Assembly (NCBI GenBank): GCA_050996405.1
Contig: JBPCRW010000228.1
Coordinates: 1-31,015, forward strand
Direction: 5' to 3'
Length of the DNA: 31,015 nucleotides
DNA from: JBPCRW01 sp050996405
GTDB taxonomy: Bacteria; Acidobacteriota; Blastocatellia; Pyrinomonadales; Pyrinomonadaceae
In this document: piece by piece, positions 15,626 to 23,377 of the stretch
How positions within the stretch are numbered: position 1 is the first letter of the stretch
Layout of the letters: each line of letters opens with the position of its first letter
The notes under the pieces: model-generated
What the model saw: the letters and a program-made list of their open reading frames with translations, nothing else
What the model was told of the DNA's origin: nothing
Database searches by the model: none
Position numbers and translations under genes: made by a program

Positions 15626-17932
15626 TTAGTTGGAACGCACCAGCCGGAAACCCAAAATACCGTCTTGCCGCGTGACTTCGATGCCGTTTCGCGTGGTTGA
15701 CGAAACGGCTTTATCGCCGGTCTGCTTGCTGACAAAACCACCACCGCGAATGACGTAATCGGGAGTTTTATTTTTTCTGACGATTTCGCCCGGACTGCCC
15801 GGATAGGCTTTAAATTCCGAACTCGTCCATTCCCAGACATTGCCGATTAAATCCTGAACGCCCCATTTATCCGCGCCGTTTTGCGCCGAACCGACCGGCT
15901 TTGCCGCCGATTGTTCCAGCACAGCGCGGCGGTCTTCCCATTTATCGCCCCACGGATAAAGATTATCAGCATCGCCGTTACGGGCGGCATACTCCCATTC
16001 TTCTTCGGTCGGCAAGCGATATTCAACGCCGTCGCGCTTGTCGCGCCACTCGATAAATTTATTGATGTCATCGACATTAACGCGCACGACCGGAAACATT
16101 TCCTCGCCGACGACGGGCGAGCCGTTGACCCAATTTATCGGTGCTGTGTATTCCGTATCTTCGATAAATTTGGCGTATTCGGCATTGGTCACTTCGGTTT
16201 TATCCATCCAGAAATCTTTAACGGTAACTTCGTGCGCCGGTTGCTCCACCGGCAAACCGTCGCCGCGTCCCATCATAAATTTGCCGCCGGGGATTTTTAC
16301 CATTTCATTTTTGGCTTGAATTACAACAGGTGTCGACTGAACGGTCGAAGTTGAATTCGGTATCGCGTTTCCGCTGCTCGACGCATTTTTATTGACATCC
16401 GTTTTGCCGACCAGACCCAGCATAAGCACCGCGCCGACTCCTATTCCAGTCAGTAACAATAATCCTAAAATTCCAATAATTACGAATTTCAGCGGCGAAG
16501 AACCTATTTTCGGCGGAATGGATTGAATGACCGGCTGCTGCGAATTTTGCCAGTTTTGCCCTGCGGTTTGATAATCGGAATTCGGCGCGCCCGACGGCTC
16601 GGTTTGATGAATGACGTTTTGCGTCTCTTGCGTCAAACCATATTGCGACGAAGAATTTCCAATCGACGGTTGACTGATTTGCATCGTCGCGTTTGCCGGA
16701 TTGAGCGGCGCGGTCAGATTTCTCAATTGCGCGACAATTTGTTTCGGATTGCCGTCGAAAAATACTTCCGATTGCCAGTCTTCATACCCGTCGTGGCTAA
16801 CGCGCAGGCGATGATTGCCGCTCTGCATGCCTTCGAGCAGCAGCCAGCCGTCGGGCTGACTTTGCCCGATTGAAACATCGTTGACAAAAATTTTTGCCTT
16901 CGGCGGATTAGTCAGAATATGCAGAGTTGAAACGGGCAGATTGCCGGTCGAACGCGAAGCGTGAACGCCGGAAGTTTGCGAGCCGAGCGAAGAAATACCG
17001 ATAGCGTTTCTCAATTCTTCGACCAGAACTTCGGTCGAAGGAGTTCTTTTATGACGATCTTTTTCGAGCGTGTGACGCACGGCGAGTTCAAATTGCGGCG
17101 AAACCTGCACTCCGAAGTCGGCAAACGACGGCGGCTGCGCGTTCAAATGTTTTTGCATAATCGCCGGAATCGAAGAACCTTTAAACGGCACGTCGCCCGC
17201 CACCATTTGAAAAAGCATTATCCCCAAACTGTAAATATCCGCCGCCGCGTCAGGGTCTTCGTCCGCCCATTGTTCGGGAGCCATATAATACGGCGAACCC
17301 ATCAATCCGGTCGTCTGCGCTTGAATGAATGAACCTAAAAGCTCGCCGGATTTTATTTTCGCCAGACCGAAATCGAGAATTTTGACCGCTTCCGCCATCG
17401 AATGACGGTTTTTCTGAATCATTATGTTAAGCGGTTTTAAATCGCGGTGAACGATTCCCTGCCGGTGCGCCGCGCCGACACCGCTGGCGATGGCACTCAT
17501 CAATTCCAATGCGCGTTCCGGCGAAAGTCTTTTCTCGCGGTCTAATAAATCGTGCAGCGATTCGCCTTCGACAAATTCCATGACGAGAAACGGCATTGTG
17601 CCTTGCGCGACTCCGAAATCCGTGACGGCGATAACGTTGTGATGACGAATGGCGGCGGCGGCAAGTGCTTCCTGCCGAAAGCGCGTGACAAGCTGCGGGT
17701 CGTTGCCGACCAAATCCGGCAAAATGACTTTGATGGCGTGCTGCGTTTTCAGATAAGCGTGTCTCGCGCAATAAACAACGCCCATTCCGCCCTGTCCGAT
17801 ACGGGATTCAAGTTTGTATTTCCCTTCTAAAACCGGTTCGCCGCTGATGGTATGAAAAGTCGGCATCCCGTCGTCCGGGCAAATGGCGACTTCATCGGAA
17901 TAACAACGCTTGCACTGCTGGCATTCTTTCAT
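15626..17932 (-). CDS. Ser/Thr protein kinase with PEGA and SUMF1/FGE-like domains
   Basis: A 768-residue receptor-like kinase that phosphorylates Ser/Thr in the cytoplasm. It begins with a Cys cluster (C4, C7, C10, C18) like a zinc ribbon. The kinase domain, at about 38-305, is intact: glycine loop GQGGMG (46-51), Lys68 (HAIKVI), HRDLKPLN with Asp164, DFG 187-189 and APE 218-220. A PEGA domain follows (about 336-403: ILTNPPKAKIFVNDVSIG), then a Gln/Ser-rich linker, one membrane helix (483-508) and a C-terminal formylglycine-generating-enzyme-like domain (544-768: MVKIPGGKFMMG, RLPTEEEWEYAARNG, DLIGNVWEW, GILGFRLVRS). No Cys pair for sulfatase maturation is visible there, so this domain probably binds a ligand. 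The ATG at 17932 matches the paralogue's N-terminus; the frame is open to 18040. No clear Shine-Dalgarno is seen. Confidence 0.92.
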   Translation of the reverse strand: MKECQQCKRCYSDEVAICPDDGMPTFHTISGEPVLEGKYKLESRIGQGGMGVVYCARHAYLKTQHAIKVILPDLVGNDPQLVTRFRQEALAAAAIRHHNVIAVTDFGVAQGTMPFLVMEFVEGESLHDLLDREKRLSPERALELMSAIASGVGAAHRQGIVHRDLKPLNIMIQKNRHSMAEAVKILDFGLAKIKSGELLGSFIQAQTTGLMGSPYYMAPEQWADEDPDAAADIYSLGIMLFQMVAGDVPFKGSSIPAIMQKHLNAQPPSFADFGVQVSPQFELAVRHTLEKDRHKRTPSTEVLVEELRNAIGISSLGSQTSGVHASRSTGNLPVSTLHILTNPPKAKIFVNDVSIGQSQPDGWLLLEGMQSGNHRLRVSHDGYEDWQSEVFFDGNPKQIVAQLRNLTAPLNPANATMQISQPSIGNSSSQYGLTQETQNVIHQTEPSGAPNSDYQTAGQNWQNSQQPVIQSIPPKIGSSPLKFVIIGILGLLLLTGIGVGAVLMLGLVGKTDVNKNASSSGNAIPNSTSTVQSTPVVIQAKNEMVKIPGGKFMMGRGDGLPVEQPAHEVTVKDFWMDKTEVTNAEYAKFIEDTEYTAPINWVNGSPVVGEEMFPVVRVNVDDINKFIEWRDKRDGVEYRLPTEEEWEYAARNGDADNLYPWGDKWEDRRAVLEQSAAKPVGSAQNGADKWGVQDLIGNVWEWTSSEFKAYPGSPGEIVRKNKTPDYVIRGGGFVSKQTGDKAVSSTTRNGIEVTRQDGILGFRLVRSN

Positions 17933-18093
17933 TTTTATGTTTGATAATACGAAAAACTTTTTCGAGACGTTCGATGAAAAAATTTCGCAAAACAATTTTA
18001 ATTTGTTTGCCAATTGCAAGCAAGGAAAATAGAAAGACATTTGATTACCGTCTCGCCATTTGCCTTATGAATCGTTTTTTCTAATTTGCAATA

Positions 18094-20820
18094 TCAGCCT
18101 TTGACGACGATATTTACAAGGCGTTTCGGCACGACGACGATTTTTACAATCTCTTTGCCGCTCGTATATTCCCGAACTTTCGCGTCCGCCAATGCCAGCG
18201 ATTGCAAATCTTCCTGCGAAGCGTCGGGCGAAGCCTTAATTCGGGCGCGGAGTTTGCCGTTTATCTGCACCGGAATTTCGATTTCGTCCGCCTGCAAAAA
18301 CTTCGCGTCGGCAACCGGAAACCGCGCGCCGGACGCTAAAATGCCGCCGGAATTTCCCGTCGTCGCTTCAAACATTTCTTCGGCAAAATGCGGCGCAAAC
18401 GGCGCGAGCATCAAAATCAAACTCTGCGCGGCTTCGCCGATTGCAAACAAATCCGCACCCGTCGCCGTGTCCGGTTCGACTTTAAAATCGCCCAAAGCGT
18501 TTGACAATTCCATCAGCGCGGCGACCGGCGTATTCAATTGCAAAGACTCGAAATTCTCCGTCACGCGCTTGATTGTTTGATGCGTTTTTTGACGCAGTTT
18601 TTTTGCGCCGACAGAAAATTTATCAACAGAAATTTTTTCTTCAGATTTCCCATTCTGAATTTTGAATTTTGAATTTTGAATTTTATCGCGCCATTTCCAA
18701 ACAAAACGATGAACGCGCTGCAAAAATCTAACCGCGCCGTCAATTCCCGTCTCCTGCCAGACCAGTTCGTTTTCGACCGGCGCGGCAAACAAAGTGAAAA
18801 TCCTTGAAGCATCCGCGCCGAACGCCGCGACCATATCATCCGGGTCAACGCCGTTATATTTCGACTTCGACATTTTTTCGACGGCGACTTTCACAATTGA
18901 GCCGTCGGCTTTAATTTTTGCGCTCAAAATTTTTCCGCGTTCGTCGCGCTCTACTTCGACTTCTTCGGGCGGAACGTAAGCGGCGCGTTTCTCCGAATGA
19001 AACGCTTCGCCGACAATCATCCCCTGCGTCAGCAATTTTTTGATGGGTTCATCAAAATTTACCAAGCCAATATCGCGCATTACTTTTGTCCAGAAACGAG
19101 TGTAAAGCAAATGCATTACAGCGTGGTCAACGCCGCCGATATACTGGTCAACCGGAGTCCAATAAGCCGCAATTTCCGGCTCGAACGGCAACTCGGAATT
19201 ATGCGGGTCGGTGTAGCGAAAATAATACCAGCTTGAATCAACAAACGTATCCATCGTGTCGGTTTCGCGCCTGGCAGGTTCGTTGCAATTCGGACATTTC
19301 ACGTTGACAAATTCGGGAACTCTTGCCAGCGGCGATTCGCCAACGCCCGTAAACGGCGCAGTTTCCGGCAATTCGACGGGCAGATTTTCATATTTTTCGG
19401 GAACGACTCCGCAAGTTTCGCAGTAAATAATCGGAATCGGCGCGCCCCAAAAACGCTGACGCGAAATTCCCCAATCGCGCAGACGATAAGTTGTCGCCGC
19501 TTCGCCGAAATTATTTTCTTCGGCAAATTTCGTCATCTCGCGTTTAGCGTCTTCGGTTGATTTTCCGTTCCATTCTGCGGAATTCGTCATAAATCCGTAA
19601 TCCGTCAGAGCTTCATCCAATTGACTTCGGACTTCGGACTTCGGAGTTTGGACTATCACCTGTCGAATCGGCAAACCGAATTTTTTCGCAAACTCGAAAT
19701 CGCGCTCGTCGTGCGCCGGAACGCTCATCACCGCGCCCGTGCCGTATTCCGTCAAAACGTAATTTGCAACCCAGATGGGCAATTCTTCGCCGCTGAACGG
19801 ATTGACGGCTTTCAAACCCGTGTCAATTCCGTCTTTTTCGACTTCCTCGTCGTAATCTTTCGCCTTTAATTTCTCCGCTTTAATTTCTTCAACTTTCGCT
19901 TTAATTTTATCGGAAAACAAATCGAAATTTTCCGTGATAATCGGATGTTCCGCCGCGACGACAATCACATTCGCGCCGTAAATCGTATCAATGCGCGTCG
20001 TAAAAACGCGAATCTTGTCAGAACCGTCTGCGTTAGCGGATGGGTTATTGTTTGATAATTCATTTGACTGAGCTTCATCCAAAACCCGCCCGCTAACGCA
20101 GACGGTTCTGACAGAAAAGTCCACAAACGCGCCTTCCGAACGTCCAATCCAATTTCGCTGCATTGTCAAAACGCGCTCTGCCCAACCCGTTTCGATTTCC
20201 GACATATCGCTCAAAAGTTCTTCGGCGTAAGCCGTGATTCGCAAAAACCACTGCGCCAAATCTTTTTTCTCGACTGCGTTTCCGCACCGCCAGCACACGC
20301 CGCCCGACGCTTGTTCATTCGACAAAGTCGTCTGGTCGTGCGGACACCAATTGACCTTTGTCATTTTTTTATACGCCAAGCCCATTTCCAGCATTTTCAG
20401 AAAAAACCACTGGTCGAATTTGTAATAATCGGGGCGATGCGCGGCAAATTCGCGCCGCCAATCGTAACTGAAACCGAGTTTTTTCAGTTGCGCCCGCATC
20501 TGGTTAATATTATCTTCCGTCCAGTCACGCGGATTCACGCCTTTTTTTATCGCCGCTTGCTCGGCGGGTTGACCGAACGAATCCCAGCCAATCGGATGCA
20601 GAACATTAAAACCTTGCAGACGTTTATACCACGCGAGCGCGTCGCCGATTGAATAGTTGCGGACGTGACCCATATGCAAACGTCCCGACGGATACGGCAG
20701 CATTTCCAGCGCGTAGAATTTCGGTTTCGCCGTGTCAATCTCCGCCTCGAAAGTTTTATTTTCCGCCCAGCGGCGTTGCCATTTGTCTTCTATTTTCCGT
20801 GCAAAATATTTCTCGTCCAT
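18094..20820 (-). CDS. leuS: Leucyl-tRNA synthetase with in-frame repeat insertions
   Basis: A 908-residue class I synthetase that charges tRNA-Leu. Signature motifs are HMGH (49-52), the zinc-type Cys pairs in the CP1/ZN region (CETCGV, VKCPNC), the editing-site loop VPAHDERDF and KMSKS (649-653). The ATG at 20820 begins the canonical MDEKYFARKIEDKWQ; the frame extends to 20847 through a heptad array. The protein is about 50 residues longer than E. coli LeuRS. Much of the excess is at residues 236-269, where a 98-bp palindromic element is read in frame just before the editing domain (between FSV and IRVFTTRIDT). A second addition is at about 713-722 (KIQNSKFKIQN), coded by four AAAATTC heptads. 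A third heptad array codes a surface-loop stretch at about 390-399 without clearly changing length. No stop or frameshift is introduced, so the enzyme is presumably functional. Confidence 0.96.
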   Translation of the reverse strand: MDEKYFARKIEDKWQRRWAENKTFEAEIDTAKPKFYALEMLPYPSGRLHMGHVRNYSIGDALAWYKRLQGFNVLHPIGWDSFGQPAEQAAIKKGVNPRDWTEDNINQMRAQLKKLGFSYDWRREFAAHRPDYYKFDQWFFLKMLEMGLAYKKMTKVNWCPHDQTTLSNEQASGGVCWRCGNAVEKKDLAQWFLRITAYAEELLSDMSEIETGWAERVLTMQRNWIGRSEGAFVDFSVRTVCVSGRVLDEAQSNELSNNNPSANADGSDKIRVFTTRIDTIYGANVIVVAAEHPIITENFDLFSDKIKAKVEEIKAEKLKAKDYDEEVEKDGIDTGLKAVNPFSGEELPIWVANYVLTEYGTGAVMSVPAHDERDFEFAKKFGLPIRQVIVQTPKSEVRSQLDEALTDYGFMTNSAEWNGKSTEDAKREMTKFAEENNFGEAATTYRLRDWGISRQRFWGAPIPIIYCETCGVVPEKYENLPVELPETAPFTGVGESPLARVPEFVNVKCPNCNEPARRETDTMDTFVDSSWYYFRYTDPHNSELPFEPEIAAYWTPVDQYIGGVDHAVMHLLYTRFWTKVMRDIGLVNFDEPIKKLLTQGMIVGEAFHSEKRAAYVPPEEVEVERDERGKILSAKIKADGSIVKVAVEKMSKSKYNGVDPDDMVAAFGADASRIFTLFAAPVENELVWQETGIDGAVRFLQRVHRFVWKWRDKIQNSKFKIQNGKSEEKISVDKFSVGAKKLRQKTHQTIKRVTENFESLQLNTPVAALMELSNALGDFKVEPDTATGADLFAIGEAAQSLILMLAPFAPHFAEEMFEATTGNSGGILASGARFPVADAKFLQADEIEIPVQINGKLRARIKASPDASQEDLQSLALADAKVREYTSGKEIVKIVVVPKRLVNIVVKG
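18643..18684. repeat. Heptad array inside leuS: four perfect GAATTTT units plus degenerate units
   Basis: GAATTTT is repeated four times perfectly at 18657-18684 (AAAATTC in the coding sense). Two degenerate heptads follow in the coding direction, AGAATGG and GAAATCT, down to 18643. Read in the leuS frame it encodes the 7-residue cycle K-I-Q-N-S-K-F. Opposite-strand reading would meet TGA, so the orientation present is the stop-free one. Confidence 0.8.
19624..19651. repeat. Heptad array inside leuS: three ACTTCGG units plus AGTTTGG
   Basis: ACTTCGG is repeated three times perfectly at 19624-19644, followed by the diverged unit AGTTTGG. In the coding sense it reads CCGAAGT and encodes part of QTPKSEVRSQ in a loop near the end of the editing domain. 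Confidence 0.75.
20016..20113. repeat. 98-bp palindromic element inserted in frame in leuS
   Basis: Perfect 24-bp inverted arms (20016-20039 and 20090-20113; core CCGTCTGCGTTAGCGG) flank a 50-bp centre. The whole element is translated as residues about 236-269 of LeuRS. A related but shortened copy lies at 25627-25694 and shares GCGTTAGC(G/A)GATGG(G/A)TT, CCCGCCCGCTAACGCA and CGGTTCTGAC, so this is an interspersed element and not a chance palindrome. Confidence 0.88.
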
Positions 20821-20826
20821 AAAATT

Positions 20827-20861
20827 AGTCCAAAGTCTCAAGCCCAATGTCCAAAGTCTTT
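20827..20861. repeat. Degenerate heptad array just upstream of leuS start
   Basis: Units AGTCCAA, AGTCTCA, AGCCCAA, TGTCCAA and AGTCTTT lie head to tail. The array ends 6 bp before the leuS ATG and so occupies its ribosome-binding region. The unit resembles the AGTCC-type array within leuS. Confidence 0.65.
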
Positions 20862-20914
20862 TAGCTTGAGCAAAAAAGAAAAGTTTAGCGAATAAATAAA
20901 AATCTATCCACTAA

Positions 20915-20942
20915 CATTCGTCATTCGTAATTTGTAATTGAA
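20915..20942. repeat. Heptad array, CATTCGT type
   Basis: CATTCGT, CATTCGT, AATTTGT and AATTGAA lie head to tail in the divergent region upstream of leuS. Confidence 0.6.
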
Positions 20943-21098
20943 AAAGACTGCGCCGCGTCGCTGAAACTTGTTTTCAACGAGCGGCTATCTAAGGGCGAGA
21001 AGATTGAATCGAGATAACAAAACCATAGTTTTATTTGTAACTTTCAAGCTGAATTTTGTCAAGCAATTTTAAAGAGCTTTATAGGCTAACGAATATAA

Positions 21099-21932
21099 GG
21101 TAGTGTCCTAATACTGTGGTGTTATATAATTTTATTTCATAAACGATTCTTTTGATACAATTTGAAAAAAGCAAATCGTAGAATAATAAAGAATATGAAA
21201 CGTTTTTACTCAAAATTTAGAGTTTTCTTGCTGATGCTCGCACTGGGTTTATCGAGTGTGACGTTTTTCAATACGTTATCTGAAAAATGGACGGAAGTTA
21301 AAGTTGATTTGCCTCAAGTTCAATCTGATACGCCGATTTTAGTTTTTCCTTATAATCCTCCTTTCTACAAGAAATTTACTAAAGAAGATCTGATACAAAA
21401 TAGGGATTTATCACTCTACGATATTGGGGATGGCTTTTCTAATTGTTTTAATCACGGGTTTGGAAATTCTGAGTTCAGAAACTGCCAAAAACAGCAATTT
21501 CAGGCAAGAAATTTCATCCTCAAACACTGGAGAGAAAAAAAACGCAGCTATATCATTTATGAATGTTCAGGAATGGATTCGGGAAGTGAAACATATATTT
21601 TTATCGAACCAGATGGTAATGGAGAATGGCATCTCATTTTGAGAAGCGTGGGAGATTTCAGTTATCAAAATCTTGAAGAAACAAAAGGCTATTCAGTAAA
21701 ATATAAACGCGCAACATCTGATGATGATTATCCGTTTGAGATCGGGACATATTTCTTATTAGTTCTTGATGAAAACGGAAAAGAAGCAGATAAATTTTGA
21801 TTTGCTGATTTTGTGAAACACTCATGCTATCAATAATTCTCTTTACTTTTGTTTTTAACACTCTGTTTTTGTTTAAAACAAAACTGTCTTAAAAACGATT
21901 GTTTTTCAGCACCACACAGTTAGGATGCTGCC
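21099..21932. mobile_element. AT-rich segment bounded by imperfect inverted repeats, possible mobile element carrying one gene
   Basis: The 26-bp ends agree at 18 positions when one is inverted: GGTAGTGTCCTAATACTGTG at the left (21099 on) and GGCAGCATCCTAACTGTGTG read inward from 21932. Both contain TCCTAA and TGTGGTG. The enclosed DNA is plainly more AT-rich than its surroundings and holds one gene without recognisable transposase features. No exact target duplication is seen, although CGAATATAA on the left and CGAAATAA on the right are similar. It may be a non-autonomous element or an insertion sequence remnant with a passenger gene. Confidence 0.5.
21195..21800 (+). CDS. Hypothetical protein with N-terminal signal or membrane anchor
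   Basis: I do not recognise this 201-residue protein. I chose the ATG at 21195 because it gives an N-terminus of basic residues followed by a hydrophobic stretch (FRVFLLMLALGLSSVTFF, about 8-25); the frame also opens at a TTG at 21162. Signal peptide or single membrane anchor are both possible. The rest is soluble and mixed, with three Cys (CFNHGFG, FRNCQKQQ, YECSG) and a beta-rich C-terminal half (SETYIFIEPDGNGEWHLILRS, GTYFLLVLDENGKEADKF). Base and codon use differ from the neighbours: it is AT-rich, with many AAA, TTT and ATA codons. It lies alone between inverted repeats, so it may have been acquired. No function is proposed. Confidence 0.7.
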   Translation: MKRFYSKFRVFLLMLALGLSSVTFFNTLSEKWTEVKVDLPQVQSDTPILVFPYNPPFYKKFTKEDLIQNRDLSLYDIGDGFSNCFNHGFGNSEFRNCQKQQFQARNFILKHWREKKRSYIIYECSGMDSGSETYIFIEPDGNGEWHLILRSVGDFSYQNLEETKGYSVKYKRATSDDDYPFEIGTYFLLVLDENGKEADKF

Positions 21933-22111
21933 CGAAATAACGAAATATTGAAAAGATACTTTGTTTCGTGCTATCTTTATAAATGCTAAAAGTTTAAGAG
22001 TTTTTACATATTCAAACTTTAATGATAAAAAACTTAATTTTGCCGACAGTCGAAACTTGAAATTGTAGAGTTTAAAATTGACTGTCCGCCGCAAAACAAG
22101 GAGATACGGAG
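21801..22111. other. Intergenic region without a gene
   Basis: These 311 bases hold no gene. They contain a near-palindrome TTTTGTTTAAAACAAAA (about 21867-21885, perhaps a weak terminator), the right inverted end of the AT-rich segment up to 21932, and the structured leader of the next gene (22038-22096). Confidence 0.5.
22038..22096 (+). promoter_or_regulatory. Nested hairpin in the leader of the small helical protein
   Basis: TTTTGC-CG-ACAGTC (22038-22051) pairs with GACTGT-CCGCC-GCAAAA (22080-22096), and AAACT (22053-22057) pairs with AGTTT (22069-22073) inside. The structure ends directly before the AAGGAG ribosome-binding site at 22098. It might influence translation, but it matches no riboswitch I know. 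Confidence 0.35.
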
Positions 22112-22354
22112 ATGGTCAAACAAACTAACGATAAGATTGTCCGCGAAATTAATAAACTGAACGAAAACGAATCCGTCGCCGTTCTCGAATACATTTCCCA
22201 AATCCTTTCCACGAAACGCTTTCCCGTTCAAACCGATAAATTAAATAACGATGATTTGATTGCGTCTTTGTCCGAAAAACGTGAAAATCAGCGCGCGCGT
22301 CAGGTCGTCGAATGGGAAAAAACGCGTCGAAAGAATTTTCCGAAAGCAGCGTGA
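22112..22354 (+). CDS. Small helical protein of unknown function
   Basis: An 80-residue cytoplasmic protein. The start is well supported by AAGGAG at 22098-22103, 8 nt before the ATG. The first 35 residues (IVREINKLNENESVAVLEYI) look like the helix-loop-helix found in many small DUF2281-like or antitoxin-like proteins. The C-terminal half is charged (SEKRENQRARQVVEWEKTRR). No toxin gene follows. The next gene is a secreted HEAT-repeat protein whose likely GTG start overlaps this stop as GTGA, so the two may be translationally coupled. The resemblance to antitoxins is weak and no function is claimed. Confidence 0.75.
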   Translation: MVKQTNDKIVREINKLNENESVAVLEYISQILSTKRFPVQTDKLNNDDLIASLSEKRENQRARQVVEWEKTRRKNFPKAA

Positions 22355-23313
22355 GAATATCAATTGCGAATTGCGAATTGCGAATTGCGAATTGCGAGCG
22401 CGAGTTTTGTCGCCGCACGTTTTTCTGTGTCTGCCTGGCGATTTTTGCAATTAATTTTTCTTTCGCGCAAACAATAAATCAACCCGATTACGAGTTTCTC
22501 GCCAATAAAATAAATCACGGCACAACCGAGCAGAAACGCGACGCGCTGTTTCAAATCAGAAATCTAGAAACGCCGGAATCATCCAGAATCGCCGTTCCCG
22601 CACTGCTCGATTCTTCGGAAATCGTCCGCGCGACGGCGACTTTTTCAGTAATTTTTTTGCCTGCGGATGAAGCCGCGCAAAATCTTCTGCCGCTTTTAAA
22701 TGACAAATCGGAATTGGTTCGGCGCGAAGCGGCTTACGCGCTTGGCAAAACGCGCAGTTTGTTGGCTGTCAGCCCGCTCATCAAAAAATTTCAGCAGGAA
22801 AAAATCGGCGATGTCCGAAATGCCTGCGTTGTCGCGGTCGGCGAAATCGGCGACGTTTCAGCAATTGATTTTCTGACGCGAATCTTACAAAAAAAACCGA
22901 AAAAAGAAGATGACGCAAATGAATTTCTGCGGCGTTCGGCGGCGCGTTCCGTCGGGCAAATTGCCCAAATAATTCAAACCGGCAATTCCGAAGTTTTCAC
23001 GCCGCAAAATCTTTTGATAAAAACCGGAAACAATCCGCCTAAAATCGCCGCGCGGAATTATAAAAATCTCGCCGCTGATTTTCCCGTTTTCGGCGCGTCG
23101 GTTTCCGCGTTGATTCAAACTCTGCAAAATCCGAATGAAACAGACGACACGAAACGCGAATCCGCTTTCGCGCTCGGCGCGATCGGCGACGCTTCCGCCG
23201 TTTCCGCACTGCAAAATAATTTGAACGCCGCCGATTATTATCTCGCGCAAATTTGCCGCGAATCGCTCGCCAAAATTTCATCCGCCGCTTTGCAAAACCG
23301 GCAGATTCAATAA
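22351..23313 (+). CDS. Secreted HEAT-repeat protein
   Basis: A protein of about 320 residues built from HEAT/PBS-lyase-like repeats, probably an exported binding scaffold. The repeats run from about 65 to 310. Examples are VPALLDSSEIVRATATFSVI, LLNDKSELVRREAAYALGKT, RNACVVAVGEIGDVSAIDFL, and RESAFALGAIGDASAVSALQ. The N-terminus is unusual: the first codons after the GTG at 22351 are a five-unit ATTGCGA array coding I-A-N-C-E-L-R cycles, followed by a hydrophobic signal segment ending FSFAQ. The frame is also open to an ATG at 22312 inside the upstream gene. I prefer the GTG because it forms a GTGA overlap with the upstream stop. A start within or after the array cannot be excluded; no Shine-Dalgarno decides it. 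Confidence 0.75.
   Translation: MRISIANCELRIANCEREFCRRTFFCVCLAIFAINFSFAQTINQPDYEFLANKINHGTTEQKRDALFQIRNLETPESSRIAVPALLDSSEIVRATATFSVIFLPADEAAQNLLPLLNDKSELVRREAAYALGKTRSLLAVSPLIKKFQQEKIGDVRNACVVAVGEIGDVSAIDFLTRILQKKPKKEDDANEFLRRSAARSVGQIAQIIQTGNSEVFTPQNLLIKTGNNPPKIAARNYKNLAADFPVFGASVSALIQTLQNPNETDDTKRESAFALGAIGDASAVSALQNNLNAADYYLAQICRESLAKISSAALQNRQIQ
22363..22397. repeat. Heptad array: five perfect ATTGCGA units at a gene start
   Basis: ATTGCGA is repeated five times without mismatch. It begins 9 bp after the stop of the small upstream gene and lies in the N-terminal coding part of the HEAT-repeat gene. It encodes the cycle I-A-N-C-E-L-R and is free of stops in all frames. Confidence 0.85.
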
Positions 23314-23377
23314 TTTCGTTTGTCTGGTTTCAAAGTTTTAACTTTTCCTTCGCAGCGAATTTTGTTTTAATAAAATT

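Larger units (their letters stand above)
20821..21194. other. Intergenic region between leuS and the AT-rich gene
   Basis: No gene is seen in these 374 bases. They hold two heptad arrays (20827-20861 and 20915-20942) and the left inverted end of the AT-rich segment at 21099. leuS and the gene at 21195 diverge here, so promoters for both should lie in it, but I could not pick convincing -35/-10 pairs. Confidence 0.5.

Noticed and set aside
19624..19651. Second heptad array in leuS as a length-adding insertion
   Set aside because: By comparison with E. coli LeuRS from memory the loop has about the same length, so the array may have replaced sequence or arisen in place; kept only as a repeat.
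21090..21940. CGAATATAA and CGAAATAA as target-site duplications of the AT-rich segment
   Set aside because: They differ by an insertion and mismatch; not good enough to call a duplication.
22112..22354. Toxin-antitoxin module
   Set aside because: The small protein resembles antitoxins only loosely and the next gene encodes a secreted HEAT-repeat protein, not a toxin.
22363..22397. Heptad arrays considered as CRISPR repeats
   Set aside because: The units are 7 bp, directly adjacent and without spacers, and no cas gene is near.
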